A stretch of 32,444 bases of DNA, taken from positions 1-32,444 of the forward strand of contig PLRW01000175.1 of assembly GCA_003164955.1 (NCBI GenBank), written 5' to 3'. The position numbers and the translations under genes were made by a program. Positions 24,047-31,137 of this stretch are shown here, piece after piece (position 1 is the first letter of the stretch; every line of letters begins with the position of its first letter). The notes under the pieces were generated by a model, which was not told the origin of the DNA, made no database searches, and saw only the letters and a program-made list of their open reading frames with translations. The DNA is from Actinomycetota bacterium. Lineage in GTDB: Bacteria; Actinomycetota; Actinomycetes; Streptosporangiales; Streptosporangiaceae.

Positions 24047-24795
24047 CATGCCCGCTCGACGATGTCCACGGGGGCCAGCAGTGCCTGCCCGGCAAGCGCC
24101 GTCATGATGTCCATCGACTCGGCCTTGAGCTTGAACTCCTCCTTGGATGGCTTGTGGTTGAGCCGCCACAGGTGCTCGCCGGTGTGCCATGCGGCATTGC
24201 GGAAGATCACCACCATCATGTCGTCGAAGTGATTGCTGAGGCGTTCGACGGCGGTTTCGTCCAGCCTTTGCAGCAGCGGGTCCTCGAAGAAGTGACGCAG
24301 ATTGGCCATCTCGTCGCGGAAGACCTTGTTGACGGTTTCATAGTCGTCATGTTGCGGGCCGGTGCTCTCCGGCGCATCAGCCGGGTTCCACGTGGCGAGC
24401 AGCGCGAAGGCCAGGTCATAGTTGACGTGGGCATTGACCCCGGCGATGGCGAACTGCATGCGCGTGATGCGGGGATCGTGCTGCCGGTCAAACAGTACGC
24501 GCCACGAGCGCGGGCACGTTTCCTGCTTCTGCTGGTAGCGGTCGAGGGCGTCAAAGTACCGGCGGGCGAACTGCACGTCCAGCTCGGCCAGGAACCGGGG
24601 ATCGCTGAAGCCGCCATCCTGCAGTCTGGCCAGGATGCCCTTGGTGATTTGCGTGTAGAGGTAGTTAAACGAGGCAACACCGTCCGCATCGGGCGGCGGT
24701 AGGTTATTCCGCGTTTCCGGCCGGACAGTCTGGAGCTGGTCGACTACGCCCTGAACTTTGGCACATGCGTCACCGTCGATCTGTACTGTTGTCAT
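24046..24795 (-). CDS. DUF5995 family protein
   Basis: A 249-residue protein whose segments match the DUF5995 pattern: GVASFNYLYTQITKGIL, FLAELDVQFARRYFDALDRY, the strongly conserved RMQFAIAGVNAHVNYDLAFALLATW, a QHDDYETVNKVF helix, and RNAAWHTGEHLWRL near the end. The family is all-helical, of unknown biochemical function, and common in actinobacteria; the conserved His, Asn and Asp residues suggest a ligand or metal site. I take ATG 24795 because AGGA stands six nt upstream and the frame above it is unlike the family; the same frame stays open to 25095. It is probably transcribed alone. Confidence 0.85.
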   Translation of the reverse strand: MTTVQIDGDACAKVQGVVDQLQTVRPETRNNLPPPDADGVASFNYLYTQITKGILARLQDGGFSDPRFLAELDVQFARRYFDALDRYQQKQETCPRSWRVLFDRQHDPRITRMQFAIAGVNAHVNYDLAFALLATWNPADAPESTGPQHDDYETVNKVFRDEMANLRHFFEDPLLQRLDETAVERLSNHFDDMMVVIFRNAAWHTGEHLWRLNHKPSKEEFKLKAESMDIMTALAGQALLAPVDIVERA

Positions 24796-24890
24796 CCGAT
24801 GTCCTCTCATCACGAACGGCACGGTCGTTCCTGCAGGCCCGTCGTCAGCACGGAACCGGTAGATTGAGCGCTTAACGGGCGCCGGCGGCC

Positions 24891-24968
24891 GGGAAGATCT
24901 TGACGGATGGCTCGCGGCCCGCCGAGGCACGTTCATGCTGTCTCGGCACGCTGCATGATGATCTTCCC
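24891..24968 (-). promoter_or_regulatory. Nested inverted repeats upstream of the DUF5995 gene
   Basis: Outer arms GGGAAGATC (24891-24899) and GATCTTCCC (24960-24968) enclose inner arms GCCGAG (24921-24926) and CTCGGC (24942-24947). The block begins 96 nt before the DUF5995 start and could be a folded 5' leader or a pair of operator sites. The other DNA of the gap (24796-25093) shows no gene. Confidence 0.4.
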
Positions 24969-25105
24969 TGACGCGATCGCCCGTCCTCGCCCTGTCACTT
25001 GATACAGAGCAGTGACCGCACCCCCTGATACGCACCCGTCCCGTAGGGCCCTGTTGGCTTGTCCGAGCGGCATGTCGTGAGGCGCGGCAAATCATGAAAA
25101 GTGCT

Positions 25106-25364
25106 GATCAACGAACTCCTGATTCATGCCAGCGAGCAGACCTGGTGATCTTGCCCGTCCCGTGCAGGAAGTCACACGCAAGAATGCCGGACGCCTGGGT
25201 GGCCAGGAACTGCCGCCAAGTCGGCGACGCCCGCCGCGGCGCGGGGCCGAGACCGGCGGCGGCCAGGATTCGGCGGATCGTCCCCTCCCCCACCCGGTAC
25301 CCCAGGCCGGGCAACTAGCCCTGAATGCGCCGGTAGCCCCAGCGCGGGTTCTCCCGCGCGCCGT
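25106..25364 (-). pseudogene. Remnant of an rve-type (IS3/IS481-like) transposase
   Basis: Reading leftward, the frame gives ENPRWGYRRIQG, a TAG stop, then [21 protein letters not shown] and [20 protein letters not shown], a well-known stretch that leads into the DDE catalytic core of integrase-type transposases. The stop (25317-25319) replaces the usual Glu after GYRRIQG. After DFLH the sequence departs from the family and ends at 25108, so the rest of the core is missing. The upstream edge, about 25364, is also abrupt and adjoins the MarR promoter. It is a dead relic whose ends are likely recombination points. Confidence 0.75.
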
Positions 25365-25368
25365 GATA

Positions 25369-25433
25369 TTAGAATACTGGATTTGCAAACTTAACTTTAG
25401 AAAAATAATATTCTAAATGTGAGCGAAGTTAAG
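25369..25433. promoter_or_regulatory. Interleaved inverted repeats over the marR promoter (probable MarR operators)
   Basis: Pair one is TTAGAATA (25369-25376) with TATTCTAA (25409-25416). Pair two is CTTAACTT (25390-25397) with AAGTTAAG (25426-25433). They cover the -35, the -10 and the first codons. MarR proteins typically bind such AT-rich dyads and repress their own promoter, so autoregulation is the natural inference. Confidence 0.5.
25382..25411 (+). promoter_or_regulatory. Candidate leaderless promoter of the marR-MFS pair
   Basis: TTGCAA (25384-25389) and TAATAT (25406-25411) are separated by 16 nt. Transcription would begin at or next to the GTG at 25419, and no Shine-Dalgarno precedes that GTG, so the mRNA would be leaderless. 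TTTGCAAA (25382-25389) is itself a palindrome over the -35. Confidence 0.5.
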
Positions 25434-25877
25434 GAGCCAGCAGGCGGGCAGCCGGACATCCACGCGACTGCGGTCCGGCTGCGGGTGAGCATCGGCGCGT
25501 TCAAGCGGCGCGCCCATGAGGCCAGGACCGAGGGCGACCTCACCGGGCCGCAGCTGACCGTCCTGTCGCGGATTGACCGGCTCGGCCCGGTCACGACCGC
25601 CGAGCTGGCCCGCCGCGAGCAGATCACCCCGCAGGCGATGGGCGTCACGGTCGCGAGCCTGGAGCAGCGCGGACTGGTGGCGCGCAGCGCGGATGTCTCC
25701 GACGGGCGGCGCTCCATCCTGAGCCTCACCCCGTCGGGTCAGGAGGCGGTCCACTCGGGCCGCAGCGCCATGTCGGACAAGATCGCCGCCGCCCTGGCGG
25801 AATCGTTCACCCGCGACGAGATCGAGATCCTCGACGCCGCGGCACCCCTGATCGAGCGGCTCTCCGACCTGCTATGA
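25419..25877 (+). CDS. MarR family transcriptional regulator
   Basis: A 152-residue winged-helix regulator. After helix 1 (ATAVRLRVSIGAFKRRAHEA) the DNA-binding part reads LTVLSRIDRLGPVTTAELARREQITPQAMGVTVASLEQRGLVARSADVSDGRRSILSLTPSGQEAV, with recognition helix around PQAMGVTVASLEQRG and the wing Asp-x-x-Asp-Gly-Arg-Arg, the MarR signature. The C-terminal helix (EIEILDAAAPLIERLSDLL) completes the dimer. Start GTG 25419 has no Shine-Dalgarno and coincides with the predicted transcription start. The MFS exporter begins 31 nt after its stop, so it most likely represses itself and the exporter until a ligand binds. Confidence 0.93.
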   Translation: MSEVKEPAGGQPDIHATAVRLRVSIGAFKRRAHEARTEGDLTGPQLTVLSRIDRLGPVTTAELARREQITPQAMGVTVASLEQRGLVARSADVSDGRRSILSLTPSGQEAVHSGRSAMSDKIAAALAESFTRDEIEILDAAAPLIERLSDLL

Positions 25878-25908
25878 CCGCCGCTCCTACCAGCATGTGG
25901 AGCCTGTT

Positions 25909-27348
25909 ATGCCCGCCTCTCCACCCGGGACAAGTCCGTCGGGCCCGGCAACGGGAACCGCAAGCGCGGCGCCCGGGCCGGGCCGCCCGTTCTCGTGGCG
26001 GTTCACCACGCCGTTGTTCATCGGCTCGGCACTCAATCCGATCAACAGCTCGCTGATCGCGACGGCCCTGCTGCCGATCGCGCACGGGCTGAGCGTGCCG
26101 CTCGGGCAGACCGCGGCGCTGATCACCGCGCTCTACCTGGCCAGCGCGATCGCGCAGCCGACCGCGGGCAAGGCCGCCGAGGTGTTCGGGCCACGGCGGG
26201 TGTTCCTCGCCGGGATCGTGCTCGTGGGCGTCGGCGGGCTCGTCGGCGGGTTCGCGCAGAACCTGATCACCTTGCTGGTCAGCCGGGTGCTGATCGGCCT
26301 GGGCACCTCGTGCGCCTACCCGACGGCGATGCTGCTGATCCGCCGCCGCGCCCGTGACGCGGGCATGGACAGGCCGCCGGGCGGCGTGCTCGGCGGCCTG
26401 CAGATCGCCGGCATCGCCACGGCCTCCCTCGGGCTGCCCATCGGCGGAGTCCTGGTCGGCGCGCTCGGCTGGCGGGCGGTCTTCTTCGTCAACGTCCCCG
26501 TCGCGCTGGCCGCCCTGGTGGCCACGCTGGCCTGGGTCTCGCCCGACGGGCCGCTCGACCGCTCGCGGCGCGCCCGCGACATCGCCTCCGGCCTCGACCT
26601 GACCGGAATCGCCGGGTTCGCCGCGGCCATGATCGCGCTGCTGCTGTTCCTGTTCGGCCTGCCCAGGCTGGAGTGGTCCCTGCTGGGCATCTCGGTCGCC
26701 CTCTGGGTCGCGCTCGTGGCCTGGGAGCTGCGCGCCCGCACGCCCTTCCTCGACCTCCGGCTGCTCGCCTCGAACAAGGCGCTGACCAGAACCTATCTCC
26801 GCTTCGGCCTCGTGCTGCTGTGCGTGTACGTGGTGCTGTACGGCATCACCCAGTGGGTCGAGGGCGTGCGCGGGCTCAGCGCGACCGAGGCCGGACTGCT
26901 GCTGCTCCCCATGACGCTGGTCGGCGGCCTGGTCATCTTGCCTGTCTCGCGGCGCAACCTGGTCCGCGGCCCCGTCATCGCCGCCGCCCTTACCTGCCTG
27001 GCTGGCTCGGCCGGCGTCCTGCTGCTCAGCGGCTCCGCCTGGATCGGCTGGGTCATCGTGATCACCGTCATCTTCGGCGTGGCCATGGGCCTGGCCGGCG
27101 CGGGCAACCAGACGGCGCTCTACAACCAGGCACCCGCCGAGCAGCTCGGCACCGCCTCCGGGCTGCTGCGCACCTTCGGCTACGTCGGCTCCATCGCCTC
27201 ATCCGCCATCACCGGCGTCGTCTTCCACACCAGCGTCACCGACAACGGCGTCCACCTCATCGCCTGGATCATGGTCGGCGTCGGCGTCGTCCTGGTCCTG
27301 ATCTCCGTCGCCGACCGAACCCTGCGGACCAAGCCCGCCGACAACTGA
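25909..27348 (+). CDS. MFS drug-efflux-type transporter (DHA2-like)
   Basis: A 479-residue membrane transporter with about 14 hydrophobic helices. Landmarks are LNPINSSLIATALLPIAHGL in helix 1, the loop 2-3 motif KAAEVFGPRRVFLAG, and the antiporter motif C region GGLQIAGIATASLGLPIGGVLVGALGWRAVFFVNVP. These place it with proton-driven drug exporters. ATG 25909 is chosen because GGAG lies six nt upstream; GTG 25897 in the same frame would add four residues. It follows marR closely and is presumably co-transcribed. The exported compound cannot be told from sequence. Confidence 0.9.
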   Translation: MPASPPGTSPSGPATGTASAAPGPGRPFSWRFTTPLFIGSALNPINSSLIATALLPIAHGLSVPLGQTAALITALYLASAIAQPTAGKAAEVFGPRRVFLAGIVLVGVGGLVGGFAQNLITLLVSRVLIGLGTSCAYPTAMLLIRRRARDAGMDRPPGGVLGGLQIAGIATASLGLPIGGVLVGALGWRAVFFVNVPVALAALVATLAWVSPDGPLDRSRRARDIASGLDLTGIAGFAAAMIALLLFLFGLPRLEWSLLGISVALWVALVAWELRARTPFLDLRLLASNKALTRTYLRFGLVLLCVYVVLYGITQWVEGVRGLSATEAGLLLLPMTLVGGLVILPVSRRNLVRGPVIAAALTCLAGSAGVLLLSGSAWIGWVIVITVIFGVAMGLAGAGNQTALYNQAPAEQLGTASGLLRTFGYVGSIASSAITGVVFHTSVTDNGVHLIAWIMVGVGVVLVLISVADRTLRTKPADN

Positions 27349-27503
27349 CCGCGGAGGAGGCGCCGCAGTACCTCGGCTTCCTCGCTCGGTTCGCCGGCCT
27401 GGACAACCCCGTCTGCAATGACAAGACCCGGAATGTGCTCGGCTGGGAGCCGACCCACCCCGGTTGGATCGACGACGTCCGGACGGGTCACTACATCGGC
27501 TGA
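27345..27503 (+). pseudogene. 3' fragment of an NAD(P)-dependent SDR/epimerase gene
   Basis: A frame that opens at the stop codon of the MFS gene reads LTAEEAPQYLGFLARFAGLD, then NDKTRNVLGWEPTHPGWIDDV, and ends GHYIG-TGA. This is the characteristic C-terminal 50 residues of NAD-dependent epimerase/dehydratase-like SDR proteins (LGWxPTxPGLxxDLxxGHY). The preceding ~230 residues, including the Rossmann fold, are absent, so it is a relic. The joint with the MFS gene is exact to within a codon, which marks a deletion or insertion junction. Confidence 0.7.
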
Positions 27504-27548
27504 GAGCCGAGCCGTGCTCGCGGCAGCCGGGATCCGGATCATCAGGGC

Positions 27549-27638
27549 CTACCGCTCTGTGGCGCGGTCGGCGCCCCCGGCCGGGCCGACCCGATCCCCC
27601 GTTACCGGAAGCTCCCCGACGTCCTTCGCATTGGTCAT
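27549..27638 (-). CDS. Short ORF downstream of the ABC-2 permease relic (uncertain)
   Basis: A 29-codon frame MTNAKDVGELPVTGDRVGPA... ends at TAG 27549-27551. AAGGGGA precedes its ATG by about 5 nt, and it follows the decayed permease gene on the same strand by 13 nt. No family is recognised. It may be the beginning of a truncated operon gene or chance. Confidence 0.25.
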   Translation of the reverse strand: MTNAKDVGELPVTGDRVGPAGGADRATER

Positions 27639-27651
27639 CAGTATCCCCTTC

Positions 27652-28118
27652 TCAGGCGATTTTGCGGTGGTAGGCGGACGTGGCGAGGGCGTACGCGACG
27701 ATGAGGATGCCGAGGCATCAGGCGAGGGCGGTCCAGATGCCGGTGCCGGCCGGCTGCTGTGTGAACAGGTCGCGGATCGTGTTGACGATGGACGTCACCG
27801 GCTGATGCTTGGCGAAGGCGCGCACCGGGCCGGGCATGGTGTGGGTGGGCACGAGCGGAAACCCATGCCGACGGCGACGAGCACGACAACCACGAGTGAG
27901 ATCAGATTGGCAACCAGTGAGGTCAGCGCGTGGGCCCACAGTACGGACGACCGTGCGATCGGCATGGACTGGAATCGCTCGAAGATGCCGTTCATCATAT
28001 CCAGGAAGAGCCGGAACGCGGTGCAGGAGATGCCCGAAACAATCGTGATGAGCAGAATGCCGGGCAGCAGGTAGTTTACATACGAACCCGACCCGCCCGA
28101 AAACCTCATCCGCGTCAC
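27652..28118 (-). pseudogene. Decayed ABC-2 type (DrrB-like) transporter permease
   Basis: Reading leftward, YVNYLLPGILLITIVSGISCTAF, IFERFQSMPIARSSVLWAHALTSLVANLISLVVVVLVAVGMGFRS is a clear match to the middle of daunorubicin-resistance DrrB-type permeases. At about 27852 the frame changes and roughly 60 residues are missing; the sequence resumes in another frame with PTHTMPGPVRAFAKHQPVTSIVNTIRDLFTQQPAGTGIWTALA. A TGA (27718-27720) then replaces the usual Trp before CLGILIVAYALATSAYHRKIA and the natural stop. The N-terminal part is also missing. Three independent lesions make this a pseudogene; the companion ATPase (DrrA) is not in the window. Confidence 0.82.
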
Positions 28119-28160
28119 GCGACCAGGCGATATTCGTTGATCAGAAGAAAGGCGAACTTG

Positions 28161-29090
28161 CTATCGCATCGCGCCGATGACGCAGCCGCCGATCCCGGCC
28201 AGCACGATGCCGGCCAGCACCTTCCGCGCCTGGCGCGTGCCCGGTTCGGGAACGTGGAAAACCCAGACGCCTACGCTGGCGTTCACCAGGAGGCTGAGCT
28301 GGGCGATGGTGAAGCCCGTGCCGGTGCCCACCCGTGCCACCAGGGCGAGCAGGGCGAGGTTGCCAATGCCGAACAGGACACCGGCACCTAGCTGCGTGCT
28401 CGTGGCGCGTACACCCAGCTTGACCGGCTCGCCAGCCGGGAGAGCCAAGGCGAGGGCAGCACCCAGGATTCCCAGAGCGAGCGGGAAATCGCTCACCTGG
28501 GCGGGAACCGCGGCCCACTGCGCCGGCACGAAGTAACTCCCCCACAGGACCCCCGCCCCGCCCGCCCACAGCAGGCCGGCCCGCGCCGTGGCGGCCCGCC
28601 GACCGGATTCAGCGGCCGCGCCTGGCCGCGGGGATGACGAACGGGGCTGCCCGGAGGGGCCGTCCCGGGAACCGGCGATCAGCAGTACCCCGGCCACAAG
28701 GACCAGGAAGGCGGCGCCCAGGACGGCGAACCGTGCTTTGGAGAAGCCGTCAAGCTCACCGAACAGCAAAGCGCCCCAGGCGAACGCGACAACGATGTTG
28801 AGCGGCGTCCATGTCCCGGCCGCTCGCGCGAGCCCGATCGTCTCCGACGCCTTGAACACGCAGTAGTTGCCCGCCGTCCACACCACGCCGCCAGCCAGCG
28901 GCAGCCAGAAGCCCCGCCAGCCGAACACCAGGCCGCCGCCGCCGGCCAGCAGAGCTATCCCGGCGAAGACGGCGTTGCCGACGGCCACGTAAAAGACCAG
29001 GGAGCGCCCTGGCGTCCCGGGCAGGAGCTGGGCCAGCGGAATCCAGGTACCCAAAGCGGCCACCACAACGAACGCGAGCAGTACGGTCAT
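28161..29090 (-). CDS. GRP/EamA-type multidrug or sugar transporter (10 TM)
   Basis: A 309-residue membrane protein of the drug/metabolite transporter superfamily, nearest to the GRP sugar-uptake branch (GlcU/RhaT-like). It has two five-helix halves joined by a polar linker (SRDGPSGQPRSSSPRPGAAAE, about 145-165). The first half includes GGVVWTAGNYCVFKASETIGLARAAGTWTPLNIVVAFAWGALLFGE, the second GAGVLWGSYFVPAQWAAVPAQ and TGFTIAQLSLLVNASVGVWVF, with the matching repeat. Direction and solute are not certain. ATG 29090 has only a weak AGGAAG upstream. The 400 nt ahead of it contain no gene, then the leader-peptide ORF on the same strand. Confidence 0.8.
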   Translation of the reverse strand: MTVLLAFVVVAALGTWIPLAQLLPGTPGRSLVFYVAVGNAVFAGIALLAGGGGLVFGWRGFWLPLAGGVVWTAGNYCVFKASETIGLARAAGTWTPLNIVVAFAWGALLFGELDGFSKARFAVLGAAFLVLVAGVLLIAGSRDGPSGQPRSSSPRPGAAAESGRRAATARAGLLWAGGAGVLWGSYFVPAQWAAVPAQVSDFPLALGILGAALALALPAGEPVKLGVRATSTQLGAGVLFGIGNLALLALVARVGTGTGFTIAQLSLLVNASVGVWVFHVPEPGTRQARKVLAGIVLAGIGGCVIGAMR

Positions 29091-29489
29091 GGCCTTGCCT
29101 GCTTCCTGGCCATGCCATCAGTCCTGGCCGCCGAGTAGCGCGCAGCGCCTCCGCCGTGTGCTGTCCACTCCGCAGTTTATCCTCGTTGAACGAGCATATA
29201 CAACCGAGTGAGAGGAAGGCGGAATCCCGGACATCCGCGCAGACCTCGATCATGCGCGGTGCAGGCCCAGCCGGGCAGCACCAGCCAGCCCGCGGGGGCC
29301 CGCTTCAGCTGCCGTAGAACGGCTCTCTGGGCATCGAACCTGTCAGCCGCAGGCGCCATAGGCAGCAGCGGGGCAGCCGCCTAGTCCTCGGGCGGCGTCA
29401 GCGGGAGCCAGCAGCCTGTTTCAGAGAACCGGGGCCGTCAGCCGTGCGTCGTTGCCGTCTGACGGTACGCCGAGTGGGGGCAACAGAGG
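29091..29489. other. Unassigned stretch between transporter and leader-peptide ORF
   Basis: About 400 nt. A 60-codon minus-strand frame (29177-29359), containing RFDAQRAVLRQLKRAPAGWLVLPGW, is the only stretch that looks protein-like. It lacks a ribosome-binding site and I cannot match it to a family. It may be an untranslated leader between the Cys-rich ORF and the transporter gene, or the relic of a deleted gene. Confidence 0.4.
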
Positions 29490-29564
29490 TCAGTGGCAAC
29501 AGCCTGCGCTGCACGCACGCATGAAATCGATGTAGCGGCGCGCTACAAGACCGATAGTGCTCAT
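29490..29564 (-). CDS. 24-aa Cys-rich leader peptide on a leaderless transcript
   Basis: The core LVARRYIDFMRACSAGCC matches the actinobacterial leader-peptide pattern (RRHIDLLRVASAAC), with three Cys codons near the 3' end and a final His. In studied mycobacterial examples such peptides mediate cysteine-responsive attenuation of sulfur genes. TATACT (29571-29576, minus strand) stands 6 nt before the ATG, which puts the transcription start on the ATG; no Shine-Dalgarno is present. The next intact gene on the strand is the GRP/EamA transporter, 400 nt on. The pattern match is good; the regulated gene is uncertain, and the original target may have been lost. Confidence 0.6.
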   Translation of the reverse strand: MSTIGLVARRYIDFMRACSAGCCH

Positions 29565-29570
29565 GTCGCG

Positions 29571-29576
29571 AGTATA
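29571..29576 (-). promoter_or_regulatory. -10 element TATACT for the leader-peptide ORF
   Basis: TATACT on the minus strand matches five of six consensus positions and lies 6 nt before the ATG, which fits a leaderless start. The best-placed -35 hexamer (TACCGA, 17 nt upstream) is weak. Confidence 0.45.
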
Positions 29577-29760
29577 GGTAATTCCTGACTTAATCGGTAG
29601 AGATAATATGTAATCGTCACGCGGGTGCCGTCGCGCGGCAGAACCATAACCACCTTCACGAGCGTACGGGCCTGCAAACGGGCCACAACAGTCAGAAAAG
29701 GCCGGTGGTTGGCGGCTCCTCACCCGCCAGGTAGTAGGGCAACTTTCTGCTCGCCTCAGG

Positions 29761-29782
29761 GGCAGGCGGCAGCGAGCCTGCC
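29761..29782 (-). terminator. Candidate hairpin terminator after the kinase gene
   Basis: GGCAGGC (29761-29767) and GCCTGCC (29776-29782) form a 7-bp stem with an 8-nt loop, 23 nt beyond the kinase stop on the minus strand. There is no T-tract. Confidence 0.4.
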
Positions 29783-29805
29783 AGGCGATGGGCGTCATCG
29801 AGCGG

Positions 29806-31137
29806 TCATGCCGACCGTCGCGGGACAGGCGTCTCGCAGCAGAGCTGGCCCTGGACGGAGCCGAAGTCGATCAGCATCGGGCGCACCCCGAGCCGTCTGC
29901 CCGGGGACACGGCTTTGGCCGTCTCGCCGGCCGGCGTCATCGTCCATGCGCTCTTGCCCACGTTCCGCAGGACAAGGGCTCCCGCCCTGGTCGGATGCTC
30001 CTCGGCCACCGCGACGATCGTGTCATGGTCACGGTCGCGGCTGAGGTGGTGCGATGTGATGGTGGCGCCGTGCGACAGCGCGACGGTGCAGCCGGGCAAC
30101 TGCAGCAGCGGCGGCCGGGGCGGAATCTGACCGCAGTTCCAGCACCGGAGGCCGGCATCGTCGGGGTCGTAAAAGACGGACGCCGTGCAGGCGCATTCCG
30201 ATACGCAGTCCGCCAGCCGGACCAGGCCGCGCCGCCAGAGCCCCTCCGTGACCCGGCCTAGTCCCGGCGAGAGCCCGGCCGTGAAGGCCTGCTCGAACAG
30301 GTCACGGAAGAACCGGGGGTAGATCGGCCACCAGGTGACCATCCGGTCAGCGGGCCGTGGCCGGTTGGAGCGGTCGTGCGGGTCGAAGACGAAGACCGGC
30401 TGCTGGCCGAAGTGCCGCATGGCGAGACGGCTCTCCGACTGGTGGTCCTCAGCCGCCCAGGAGTAGCTTGCATCGGTCGCCATCCCTTCGAGCGGATGGC
30501 CATGCATGAACAGATAGAACAGAAAGACGGCGAGCGAGTGGAGGTCGGTGAGAGTGGAAGGAGGCGCCTCGCGGCGGACGACCTCCGGCGCCATGAAGCG
30601 GAGGGTTCCCCAGACGAACGCCTCACCGTTGTCCAGCCCGACGTTGTCGTTGTCGATGATGGCGACCTGCGGTCGATCCGGATCGACCAGCAGGTTCCCG
30701 AAGTTGATATCGCGATAGCACAGCCCGGACGCGTGCAGCGCCTCGAATGCGCTCACCAGCTGGCGGCCGATGGTGATGATCACGCGGAACGGTGGCTGCT
30801 GCGGCCGGGCCAGCAGTTGCGCGAACGAGCCGAAGCCTGGCTCGAGCCGCGGCATGACGTAACCGAACCCCGGTATCTCATCGCTCACCACGAGATCGAT
30901 CGGCCAGACGAAGGCCGGATGCGGCCGTTCCCGCTCGGCCAGCCTGGCTATCGCCCGGCGCAGATCGGCGGGCTGATTGGGGCGGTACCACTTGACGACG
31001 CAGGGGGCACTGCCCATCGCTGCCTCGTGGACCACCCCCTGGCCGCCTTCACCGAGGCGCCTGCCAACCGACACGAGCGTACTGGCCCGGGCCATGCGGA
31101 GCTCACGGCCTTGCAGGGATAGCCGGCCTCCGCTCAT
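29806..31137 (-). CDS. Atypical Ser/Thr protein kinase of the TerY-P triad, with C-terminal zinc ribbon
   Basis: A 443-residue cytosolic kinase. Seen: Gly-rich loop GEGGQGVV (29-36), Lys49 in CVVKWY, catalytic loop YRDINFGNLL with Asp143 and Asn148 (Tyr in place of the usual His), IIDNDNVG where Asp-Phe-Gly is usual (Asp162 kept), and MAPE (182-185). After the kinase domain (ends about 300) come CAC (315-317) and CWNC (332-335), a likely zinc ribbon, and then a beta-rich tail (about 345-430: GCTVALSHGATITSHHLSRD, LVLRNVGKSAWTMTPAG) of FHA-like character. Kinases of this build accompany a vWA protein and a PP2C in the TerY-phosphorylation triad. Its ATG overlaps the PP2C stop (ATGA). No membrane segment is present. 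Confidence 0.85.
   Translation of the reverse strand: MSGGRLSLQGRELRMARASTLVSVGRRLGEGGQGVVHEAAMGSAPCVVKWYRPNQPADLRRAIARLAERERPHPAFVWPIDLVVSDEIPGFGYVMPRLEPGFGSFAQLLARPQQPPFRVIITIGRQLVSAFEALHASGLCYRDINFGNLLVDPDRPQVAIIDNDNVGLDNGEAFVWGTLRFMAPEVVRREAPPSTLTDLHSLAVFLFYLFMHGHPLEGMATDASYSWAAEDHQSESRLAMRHFGQQPVFVFDPHDRSNRPRPADRMVTWWPIYPRFFRDLFEQAFTAGLSPGLGRVTEGLWRRGLVRLADCVSECACTASVFYDPDDAGLRCWNCGQIPPRPPLLQLPGCTVALSHGATITSHHLSRDRDHDTIVAVAEEHPTRAGALVLRNVGKSAWTMTPAGETAKAVSPGRRLGVRPMLIDFGSVQGQLCCETPVPRRSA

Noticed and set aside
24796..25095. Extension of the DUF5995 frame to a start at 25095
   Set aside because: The first 100 residues are low-complexity and unlike the family, and the ATG at 24795 has a good ribosome site.
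29177..29359. 60-codon minus-strand frame in the gap upstream of the GRP/EamA transporter
   Set aside because: It has no ribosome-binding site and no family match; the composition is compatible with chance, so it is described only within the intergenic entry.
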